Virus record (IMG/VR): IMGVR_UViG_3300017925_000001
Location: 45,725-109,724 of that record
DNA from: a virus
Length of the DNA: 64,000 bases
Strand: one strand, 5' to 3'
Below the pieces are notes generated by a model, which was not told the origin of the DNA, did not search any database, and was given only the letters and a program-made list of their open reading frames with translations. Positions 57,993-64,000 of this stretch are shown piece by piece. Position numbers and translations under genes: made by a program. How positions within the stretch are numbered: the stretch's first letter is position 1; each line of letters begins with the position of its first letter.

Positions 57993-59218
57993 TATGAAGC
58001 TCCTTTCACACAGAGAAATTGCTTCAGTGTAGCTACAGGCGTCACGAGATCCGACTGCGCAGCCATCACATCTTCTATGGGCTTGTACGCAGCTGGTGTC
58101 TCGTCTAATACTGAGGCGTCCTTGCGACATTCCACGCCTTCAGTTGCGGCAACGTGATCTGCAATCGTGAATCGCCGCTCCGCTTCCTTGCGACCCATAG
58201 CACGTCCAGCGCCGTGAGAGCAGGAGCAAAAGCTATCGCGGTTTCCAAGGCCGCGCACGATGTACGTTCTCGCACCCATGGAACCTGGGATGATACCCCA
58301 GTCACCATCTTGGGCGCGCACCGCACCCTTGCGCGTTACCATGACATTCTTGCCAAAGTGCTTTTCCCAGTTCACGTAATTGTGATGGCAGTTAATCACG
58401 TTGCCAGGAGTCACACTTTCAACATGCAGTGCATCAGCTACAGCTTTCAACACTGCTTGCAGCATCAGTTCGCGGTTCTTCAGAGCAAACCTCTGCGCAA
58501 AGCGTACGGCCTGAGTGTATTCGACAAACGCGTTGGTACCTTCAGGCAGATAGGCGAGGTCTTTGTTGGGCAGTGGCACATAATACTGCTCACACTTCTT
58601 TTGCGCCACCTCGGTGAAGTAGCTGCCAATCTTGTTGCCAAGGCCGCGTGACCCCGAGTGCAATACGATCCATACCCAACCATGCTCATCCTCGGACAGC
58701 TCGATGAAGTGATTGCCGGTGCCGAGGGTTCCCAGCTGCCGGAAAGTATTCTTAGATTGCGCGCCGGGATTCTTGGTGCAGATCTCCTCATACTCAGTAG
58801 CGAAGTCTGCATCCCAGACAGCTTGAATGCGCTCGGGCACATTACCCCAAGCTCCGATGTCCCGAGGGCCACCATTGTCTGAGCGACCATTGGGCACAGC
58901 GCGCTCGATGAACTCGCGGAGGGCCTTCAGGTCTACAAACTCAGAGCGCTTGAAAGGAAGTGGGGCCGCAAGCATTCCGCAACCGATGTCCACACCTACA
59001 GCGGCGGGAACGATAGCTCCAAGCGTAGGCAACACTGTGCCAATCGCTGAGCCATTACCCCAGTGCGCATCAGGCATCGAGGCTACCCACTGCCATACAA
59101 AGGGCAGCTGGGCTACAGCCTTTAACTGCTCGATCACTTTGTCCTCGAAGTACACACCTTTCTTCCAGGCCTTGATGATCTTTCCGTTGCCAGCGTCAAT
59201 CACTTCGTAGTTGCTCAT
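57992..59218 (-). CDS. rtcB: RNA-splicing ligase RtcB
   Basis: 408 aa from ATG 59218 (TAATG overlap). All hallmark blocks are present: MPDAHWGNGSAIGTV, VGVDIGCGM (metal-binding Cys), LGTGNHFIEL, LHSGSRGLG, INCHHNY, GSMGARTYIVRG and SFCSCSHGAGRAM, whose His is the site of GMP attachment. RtcB joins RNA 2,3-cyclic phosphate or 3-phosphate ends to 5-OH ends. In a phage it probably repairs tRNA or tmRNA cut by host nucleases. Confidence 0.95.
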   Translation of the reverse strand: MSNYEVIDAGNGKIIKAWKKGVYFEDKVIEQLKAVAQLPFVWQWVASMPDAHWGNGSAIGTVLPTLGAIVPAAVGVDIGCGMLAAPLPFKRSEFVDLKALREFIERAVPNGRSDNGGPRDIGAWGNVPERIQAVWDADFATEYEEICTKNPGAQSKNTFRQLGTLGTGNHFIELSEDEHGWVWIVLHSGSRGLGNKIGSYFTEVAQKKCEQYYVPLPNKDLAYLPEGTNAFVEYTQAVRFAQRFALKNRELMLQAVLKAVADALHVESVTPGNVINCHHNYVNWEKHFGKNVMVTRKGAVRAQDGDWGIIPGSMGARTYIVRGLGNRDSFCSCSHGAGRAMGRKEAERRFTIADHVAATEGVECRKDASVLDETPAAYKPIEDVMAAQSDLVTPVATLKQFLCVKGAS

Positions 59219-59355
59219 TACCACCCCCATTTATCGAACTCTTTTTGGATTTTTGGTACAGGTGTGCGTTTGATACCAATGAAGACGGCGAGGGCCAGCA
59301 GCATAACACCGGCCCATGCCATGAAACCAAAGATGATAAGCAAGGTCCAGTTCAC
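59218..59355 (-). CDS. 45-aa membrane protein
   Basis: Starts at GTG 59355 after a near-perfect GGAGGTGACCGA. One hydrophobic helix (TLLIIFGFMAWAGVMLLALA) and a short basic/aromatic tail. Overlaps the start of RtcB. Unknown role. Confidence 0.65.
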   Translation of the reverse strand: MNWTLLIIFGFMAWAGVMLLALAVFIGIKRTPVPKIQKEFDKWGW

Positions 59356-59612
59356 TCGGTCACCTCCAGAATGTACTGGATGCGCGAGGTATGAACCCAG
59401 CTCGGATGCTCAGGCGTGCTGAATATGAAGTGCTCGCCCTGCACCAGATCACTGACCTCAGTGTGCATCGTATACGGACAGTACTTTTCGTGACCCGAGA
59501 TGTAAAGCTTGCCAAGCTCCTTATTGATCACATAGGTAGTGTTGCGGGTGCGAACATGAAACACTTGCCCATCGCTGATGTCCTGCAGTGCTACGGTCTG
59601 CTTGACTTTCAT
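59352..59612 (-). CDS. hypothetical protein
   Basis: 86 aa, beta-type (GQVFHVRTRNTTYVINKELG). Its end overlaps the membrane protein start. Not recognised. Confidence 0.55.
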   Translation of the reverse strand: MKVKQTVALQDISDGQVFHVRTRNTTYVINKELGKLYISGHEKYCPYTMHTEVSDLVQGEHFIFSTPEHPSWVHTSRIQYILEVTE

Positions 59613-59830
59613 TTCACCTCCAGAAATTGTTCGAAGCTGCTGAAGCCTTCGTTGGGTTGATTGAAGAAGTAGTCAAAGGTGATGCTGGTATCAGCCACCT
59701 TCAAAGACTTCAGTGCTTGCCTATATATCTTGTCCTGCTGACTCTTAAGTTGGTTTATTGCGCGACGAAAACCTTGAGCCATCACTACACGGGATTTAGA
59801 TTTCATGCGCAATTCATTGAAATTCTTCAC
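59609..59830 (-). CDS. hypothetical protein
   Basis: 73 aa starting at GTG 59830, whose GGGAGGACCT is the best ribosome site; longer readings to 59962 would overlap another ORF. Helical and basic N-terminal half (LRMKSKSRVVMAQGFRRAIN). Not recognised. Confidence 0.45.
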   Translation of the reverse strand: MKNFNELRMKSKSRVVMAQGFRRAINQLKSQQDKIYRQALKSLKVADTSITFDYFFNQPNEGFSSFEQFLEVK

Positions 59831-59844
59831 AGGTCCTCCCACTT

Positions 59845-59964
59845 TCACAAGCCATGTCTCCTCCAGCATTGCAGAATTCTCTTTCCCCAAGACAGCCATA
59901 GACGCCACCCCGAGAGAGTTAGGGTGACGCCTGTGACTGCCGCTTCGACACACAGACCACACAT
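59845..59964 (-). CDS. 39-aa short ORF with good ribosome site
   Basis: Starts at ATG 59964 after AGGAGGAAGAC. Encodes MCGLCVEAAVTG with Trp-rich tail. Overlaps in frame space with extended readings of the gene to its left. It may be a real small gene or an artefact of a strong ribosome site; low confidence. Confidence 0.35.
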   Translation of the reverse strand: MCGLCVEAAVTGVTLTLSGWRLWLSWGKRILQCWRRHGL

Positions 59965-59973
59965 GTCTTCCTC

Positions 59974-60309
59974 CTAGAGAGCGTTGATCTCCTCTGCCGT
60001 GAAGAGTGGATCACATTCGAACTTTACTACCTTCTTGCATACCTTGTCCCGAGAGATGCTAACTGAGACAGGGCCAACGGAGGACTTGAGGGTAAATTCC
60101 GCGTACTCTCCCTCGGTGACTTTCTTCACAGCTGTGCCGAAAATCTTGCTGATAGCTATGAACTTCTCTTTTTCGTAGAAGTACAACCTGGCTTCTTGAA
60201 AGTGCTCACTGTTTGTGACGTAGACACTTCCATCCAAATCGAATGTAGGGCGCGAGTCTAGGAAGCTCGCTACCCTTCTAAGTCCTTCTGCCAGTTCCAA
60301 TGTATTCAT
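59974..60309 (-). CDS. hypothetical protein
   Basis: 111 aa from ATG 60309, overlapping the helicase stop (TGATG). alpha/beta pattern (SVYVTNSEHFQEARLYFYEK) with beta C-terminus. Not recognised; translationally coupled to the helicase. Confidence 0.55.
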   Translation of the reverse strand: MNTLELAEGLRRVASFLDSRPTFDLDGSVYVTNSEHFQEARLYFYEKEKFIAISKIFGTAVKKVTEGEYAEFTLKSSVGPVSVSISRDKVCKKVVKFECDPLFTAEEINAL

Positions 60310-62150
60310 CACTTCTCCTTTTTGGCTTTGAGTTGATTGATTGCTATGGTGACTTGCCCTGAGTTGATCTGCATATTCTTACAGTCCTGGCAAAGCTCGC
60401 CAGGGGTCCCAGAGCACTTTACCCCGTATGGACACAGACAATAAAGGAAAGGCTTCTTGCCTACCAGCTGCTTCAGATACTTCTTGGCAGCGTTGGACGC
60501 GGGCCCATCCTTCCATGGCGTATTGCGTGCGAGTAGCTTGACTTGACCGGGACGGCAACGATTGACCACCTCATCAGCAGTGGCGAATGCTTCTTGGAGA
60601 GTGTTGAAGATCCCCAGCTCGCGCTCGCGCTCCACTTCAGAATGTGTCAATACATATTCATCCAGGTCGTTCTGATTGATGTGTAACTTCTCGTGACGGT
60701 ACTTGTAGAACTGCCGCGCATCCACGATCTTGCGATCCTCGGGGATGGACAGCACGTAGCCGCCATCTGCTGTGCTCATCCACATCAGCTTGGAGAACTC
60801 TTTAACTTCTTCACTATAAGGTTCAGCGAAGAGATCCAAGGACTCGATGTAGACTTTGACTTTGCTAAGATCATCCAATTGAGACAGATCAATGCTTGGA
60901 TACTTCTCTTGCAGGGCTTCTACCTTCTCAATAGCTGCAGTGACGCTCTCCCCATGTAAGTTAAAATCAGGGTTGAGCCCAACCAAAGAGGGAAGAGTGA
61001 CAAGAGCGCAACGCTTGTTGTTGTCACAAACGTCTATAATGAAGCAATCTCGTTTCTTCAGAGGCATGCCCAATTTAAGCGCTTCGAGCAAGTTGCCTGT
61101 GCTTTCCTCTAGCCGCGTGCCTCGACCAATCTTCTGAGTGTATCGAGAACTGCTCTTCGTTGGAGCAGCATCCAACACACACATGACTTGCCAAACATCG
61201 AAGCCTTCGGTGAGCAGAGCGCAATTGCAAAGTACAGTGATGTCTCCCGCTTTGAACCGCATTAGTTTTGCTGTGCGCTCTGGGTCCGTTCCCCAAATTG
61301 ACTCCGCTTTGATACTCGCTTTGCGGAATGTGTCAGCAAGGTCTTTGGTGTGCTGCACATCTACAGTGAAGGCAATGGTTTGACGGTTCTCAGCTACATC
61401 CTGCCAACACTTTACGATCTGCTGATTGCGTGTTACAGTATTGACCACTTCGGACAATGCGTCTTGCTGATAGTCTCCCGCAGTTGTTTTGACTTCGCTT
61501 AGGTCTGTCTCGGTCTTCAGGCGAAAACCCCGAATAGGAACTAGCCAACCATCTCGAATAGCTTGGCGTATAGTGTATTTGTGTACAATTTTCTTGAAGA
61601 TGCTCTTCAAAGACAACAAGTCCGCATCATCCAGTACTTCAAAATGTTTCTGCTTCCGCAAATTTTTCCGTTTGGGCGTAGCTGTCACACCCAACAACAA
61701 CTTTTTGGTGCCTGCTTTGAGAACTCCAGAAGCTTCCAGCACATTCATGTAGGTGGAGGCTATACCATGATGGCATTCATCAATGACAACCTTGTCAATG
61801 TTGTCCCATCCGAAGCGCTCCATGCGGGTTGCTCCGGTACGCCCGATGCTCGCCACGCATGATACAATTACATCGCAGTCTGTGTCTGCATAATGCTCTG
61901 CCATCTCTTTGCCGATCTTCAGTTTTGGGTTCCAAAAGCGCATGGCAGCAATGGCTTGATCTACCAGCTCTTCACGATGCACGGTCACTAGCATCTTGCC
62001 GGGAAGCACATGCTTCAGCTTTTGCGGAAGATTGGAAAATAGAACAGTCTTTCCAGTACCCGTAGCAGCCATCACGAGTTGTTGTGTGGTCCCTTCAGTG
62101 TAATTTTGGAGAACAGCATTGAGTTGCTCTTCTTGATATGGGCGTAGCAA
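60309..62150 (-). CDS. SF2 DEAD/DEAH helicase with C-terminal zinc motif
   Basis: 613 aa from TTG 62150, after AAGGAGGACATAC; the longer open frame reads through an HNH gene and is rejected. Motif I AATGTGKT (28-35), II DECHHG, III VTATP, VI KIGRGTRLEE, type III restriction or UvsW-like arrangement. The C-terminus has YCLCPYGVKCSGTPGELCQ with four Cys. Probably remodels recombination intermediates or R-loops. Confidence 0.85.
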   Translation of the reverse strand: MLRPYQEEQLNAVLQNYTEGTTQQLVMAATGTGKTVLFSNLPQKLKHVLPGKMLVTVHREELVDQAIAAMRFWNPKLKIGKEMAEHYADTDCDVIVSCVASIGRTGATRMERFGWDNIDKVVIDECHHGIASTYMNVLEASGVLKAGTKKLLLGVTATPKRKNLRKQKHFEVLDDADLLSLKSIFKKIVHKYTIRQAIRDGWLVPIRGFRLKTETDLSEVKTTAGDYQQDALSEVVNTVTRNQQIVKCWQDVAENRQTIAFTVDVQHTKDLADTFRKASIKAESIWGTDPERTAKLMRFKAGDITVLCNCALLTEGFDVWQVMCVLDAAPTKSSSRYTQKIGRGTRLEESTGNLLEALKLGMPLKKRDCFIIDVCDNNKRCALVTLPSLVGLNPDFNLHGESVTAAIEKVEALQEKYPSIDLSQLDDLSKVKVYIESLDLFAEPYSEEVKEFSKLMWMSTADGGYVLSIPEDRKIVDARQFYKYRHEKLHINQNDLDEYVLTHSEVERERELGIFNTLQEAFATADEVVNRCRPGQVKLLARNTPWKDGPASNAAKKYLKQLVGKKPFLYCLCPYGVKCSGTPGELCQDCKNMQINSGQVTIAINQLKAKKEK

Positions 62151-62161
62151 GTATGTCCTCC

Positions 62162-62446
62162 TTATAGAATGTCTGGCAGCGCTTCTATCGCTGTTTTGCG
62201 CGCTGCTTGTGCTTGTCTCTTCGTTGGGAAGTAGCCAAGGAACTTCGGCTTGTTTGGCTCTGGGCTGTAGATCGCCCGCCATTTGCCTTGGTGCTTGTCT
62301 ACTCCACCTGTGTACAGTCCCATCTTCACAGCATGCCGGTGATTGCCCAGCACACTGCGCCATTCAAGATTGTCAGCTTGGCAATGTGTCTTGCATCCGT
62401 CCTTGTGATTCACCTCTGGCAAGCCTAGAGGATTAGGGATGGCCAT
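62162..62446 (-). CDS. N-terminally truncated HNH-AP2 endonuclease
   Basis: 94 aa. Begins directly at IPNPLGLPEVNHKDG, which in relatives lies about 70-80 residues into the protein, then ADNLEWRSVLGNHRHA (HNH) and an AP2-like end (GKWRAIYSPEPNKPKFLGYF). The NUMOD4 and first HNH part are missing. Overlaps the gene before by 14 bases and has GGGAAGGAG immediately upstream. Likely a remnant, possibly still folding as AP2. Confidence 0.72.
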   Translation of the reverse strand: MAIPNPLGLPEVNHKDGCKTHCQADNLEWRSVLGNHRHAVKMGLYTGGVDKHQGKWRAIYSPEPNKPKFLGYFPTKRQAQAARKTAIEALPDIL

Positions 62447-62714
62447 CTCCTTCCCAGCACAGGACTGATTTCGGCGCGTTCTTGTGCTCTGCTCGATACT
62501 GCCGTGTTACTGTGCCTAATGGTACTTGGTCGGCAGGAGAGGGAAAGTTGGAGGTACGCTCTCCCTGCGCTGCGTATGCACTGCCCTCTGATGCCGTAGC
62601 ACGTACATCGGCGTGCTGTGGATGCTCGTTGAAGTACACAGGGCGATCCCCGATATTCTGAGCGAAGGCACTGATGGTGAACAACATCAAAATGAAACCA
62701 AGAATGTCAGTCAT
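62433..62714 (-). CDS. exported small hypothetical protein
   Basis: 93 aa with signal peptide (LGFILMLFTISAFA, cleavage near residue 19). Mature part is Pro/Gln/Arg-rich. Not recognised; its end was probably reshaped by the insertion of the HNH remnant (last residues CWEGDGHP share DNA with the HNH start). Confidence 0.6.
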   Translation of the reverse strand: MTDILGFILMLFTISAFAQNIGDRPVYFNEHPQHADVRATASEGSAYAAQGERTSNFPSPADQVPLGTVTRQYRAEHKNAPKSVLCWEGDGHP

Positions 62715-63094
62715 AGTTTTCCAATGAGTTTCCTCATTCTCCTTAACTCGTAAAGTTGAGCTTGCTCTCCCCGTGGGATGCGATACTTTCCCTCATCAGC
62801 CTCTGGTTCTTCTCGGGGTGCCTCGCCATGCCAGTGCCAAGGTGTCATTTCTACTTTGTCTAGTTCACGCAAACGTTGTACTACACTGAAGGTACGCTCT
62901 GTATCCTCCTCTATTTGTGGATGTTCCTTCGTAAACTGAGCAGCATCGTGTAAGCGTTCAATGGCTAGGGCTGTGCGTAGCGAATCAATAGGCTTGAAAG
63001 CTTGTTGCACACGCTCTAGGCGGCACACAGGGCAACCAGCGGGCGAATTCAGCGCAAACCAATGACCACACACTTTACATTGTCCGCAAATCAT
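62711..63094 (-). CDS. zinc-binding hypothetical protein
   Basis: 127 aa from ATG 63094. CGQCKVCGHWFALN then GCPVCRLE makes a four-Cys site; the rest is helical (LRTALAIERLHDAAQFTKEH) and basic. The longer reading to 63154 has no ribosome site. Not recognised; possibly a DNA- or RNA-binding accessory. Confidence 0.6.
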   Translation of the reverse strand: MICGQCKVCGHWFALNSPAGCPVCRLERVQQAFKPIDSLRTALAIERLHDAAQFTKEHPQIEEDTERTFSVVQRLRELDKVEMTPWHWHGEAPREEPEADEGKYRIPRGEQAQLYELRRMRKLIGKL

Positions 63095-63275
63095 TTGTCT
63101 TCCTCCGTTCCTTGTTCTTCTCCAGCACAAGGTGGTAGAACGTAGCGTGCGCATGCCACCCCACAGCTGTGCCTAGCACGAACCGTCGTACGCGGGTGTT
63201 GCAGTTGAATAACTCAACCATTCCCAGTACAGCAAGGAAGCCATGCACTAAGCCCTTCATATGCTTTTCTTTCAT
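63075..63275 (-). CDS. small hypothetical protein with hydrophobic helix
   Basis: 66 aa starting after AAGGAGTAGCC. A moderately hydrophobic helix (GLVHGFLAVLGMVELFN) then basic C-terminus. Start overlaps nothing; stop lies inside the zinc protein gene. Not recognised. Confidence 0.5.
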   Translation of the reverse strand: MKEKHMKGLVHGFLAVLGMVELFNCNTRVRRFVLGTAVGWHAHATFYHLVLEKNKERRKTNDLRTM

Positions 63276-63277
63276 GG

Positions 63278-63382
63278 CTACTCCTTGGGCAAGCGATTGT
63301 AATCCTCAGATGTAAAGGGACGCGTGCTATGAGGCAGTTTCTTGAACAGTTTTTTGGCCTGTTTGCGAGCTTTGTTTGTCAT
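63278..63382 (-). CDS. 34-aa basic peptide
   Basis: ATG 63382 preceded by CGGAGGGCATT; product MTNKARKQAKKLF and an acidic end. Its ribosome site lies in one arm of the long inverted repeat at 63384-63470, suggesting translational control. Not recognised. Confidence 0.5.
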   Translation of the reverse strand: MTNKARKQAKKLFKKLPHSTRPFTSEDYNRLPKE

Positions 63383-63383
63383 A

Positions 63384-63470
63384 ATGCCCTCCGTAGGCCA
63401 TACGTCTGCACCCGTCCCTTCCCAGTTGCGTCTGGTGGTTACGTTGCATTGAATGGCCTACGCAGGGCAT
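63384..63470. repeat. 18-bp inverted repeat in leader of the 34-aa gene
   Basis: Arms ATGCCCTCCGTAGGCCAT (63384-63401) and ATGGCCTACGCAGGGCAT (63453-63470) match at 17 of 18 positions, separated by 51 nt. On the - strand the second arm includes the ribosome site of the 34-aa gene, so the stem would bury it. It could also help terminate the pentapeptide gene. Role inferred. Confidence 0.65.
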
Positions 63471-63485
63471 CACCCCGCGCCGTGC

Positions 63486-64000
63486 TTAGTATCGCTCAGC
63501 TTCTATGCGTGTGAGGAAGAAGTGTATTCCTCCACCGCACTCTGTCCAGCGATCCTCATTCCATTTGTCACAGCGTACAATTTGTCCTACACGATATTGC
63601 ACGTTGGGATCATGTTGGCTGATACCAACTTCAGCACCAACCACTTCTAGTACTTTGACATGCTCAGCACGGCACTTGCGTCCTGTGGCATGGCTACGCT
63701 TTGCTGTGTTTCCCACAACAAGGCGCACAAGTACGTCATTTCTACATTTCTTCCAGCCCCAAATAGGGCCAGTCTCAGGCAGGATAGACGACTTTGCTAA
63801 AACAAGTTGAATGTCTTGGGCATCTTTGAGGTTCGCGCTCCTGAGGTTCGCGCCACTGAGGTCCGCGCCACTGAGGTCCGCGCCTCTGAGGTTCGCGTCC
63901 CTGAGGTTCGCGCTCCTGAGGTTCGCGCCACTGAGGTCCGCGCCACTGAGGTCCGCGCCTCTGAGGTTCGCGTCCCTGAGGTTCGCGCTCCTGAGGTTCG
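63486..64000 (-). CDS. pentapeptide-repeat protein with DUF5758-like end (partial)
   Basis: The 5-prime part lies outside the window. The visible N-terminal part is tandem A(N/D)L(R/S)x pentapeptides (GANLRD and GADLSG types, 64000-63830), forming a right-handed beta-helix. The C-terminus ([51 protein letters not shown]) matches the domain I recall as DUF5758. Such proteins are common in phages and may mimic DNA or nucleic-acid-binding surfaces. Function unknown. Confidence 0.75.
   Translation of the reverse strand, partial: NLRSANLRDANLRGADLSGADLSGANLRSANLRDANLRGADLSGADLSGANLRSANLKDAQDIQLVLAKSSILPETGPIWGWKKCRNDVLVRLVVGNTAKRSHATGRKCRAEHVKVLEVVGAEVGISQHDPNVQYRVGQIVRCDKWNEDRWTECGGGIHFFLTRIEAERY

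Noticed and set aside
62151-62363. N-terminal extension of the SF2 helicase
   Set aside because: It reads the HNH/AP2 gene in another frame, has unnatural composition, and TTG 62150 has a strong AAGGAGG site.
63830-64000. CRISPR-like or tandem DNA repeat at the window end
   Set aside because: The 15-base units encode pentapeptide repeats in one frame on the - strand.

Overview
This window is a stretch of a double-stranded DNA tailed-phage genome, probably from a fairly large virulent phage; no integrase or repressor is visible. It has two blocks. The left block (about 1-33,500) is on the + strand and carries tail, fibre and virion genes, glycan-related genes and a short run of early-looking genes. 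The right block (about 33,570-64,000) is on the - strand and carries lysis, nucleotide-metabolism, recombination, replication and RNA-repair genes. The blocks converge on a strong hairpin terminator at 33,514-33,566. Genes are tightly packed, mostly with ATGA/TGATG-type overlaps and GGAGG-like ribosome binding sites. The host cannot be named from the sequence.

Left block: two glycosyltransferases, a charged helical protein, a collagen-like tail fibre, a GH130-like propeller protein and a TPR protein form a glycan/fibre cluster. A 1,670-residue tail protein follows, whose first codons are separated from the rest by a group I intron (about 9,852-10,119). Then come a GNAT-like protein, two very large low-complexity virion proteins (758 and 1,361 aa) and three modular fibre-like proteins. 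A consensus sigma-70-type promoter (28,659-28,688) precedes a DnaQ-like exonuclease with a zinc ribbon, a dNMP kinase and a membrane-anchored trypsin-like protease.

Right block (read right to left): a pentapeptide-repeat protein running off the window, an SF2 helicase, RtcB RNA ligase, a ParB-like protein, a RecB/Cas4-type nuclease, a probable DNA-binding protein, a circularly permuted tmRNA gene (about 50,886-51,320), a nucleotidyltransferase, an M15-like peptidase, a primase-helicase, a PD-(D/E)XK nuclease, RecA with its catalytic glutamate replaced by alanine, deoxyribosyltransferase, DUF5664 and NUDIX proteins, a GH24 lysozyme, a second muramidase-like protein and a ClpB-type AAA+ ATPase. 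Many very small genes lie between them. At least ten GIY-YIG or HNH endonuclease genes are scattered through both blocks.

The most unusual signal is a family of structured intergenic elements on the + strand (5,939; 9,729; 15,138; 23,960; 31,477; and a reduced one at 25,254). Each full copy has two hairpins, and in four copies the loop of the second hairpin is perfectly complementary, with compensatory changes between copies, to 6-7 bases just downstream that overlap the Shine-Dalgarno sequence of the next gene. This predicts a pseudoknot controlling translation. Three copies lie directly before homing endonuclease genes and one before the intron-containing gene. The permuted tmRNA, RtcB and the RecA substitution are the other main points of interest.
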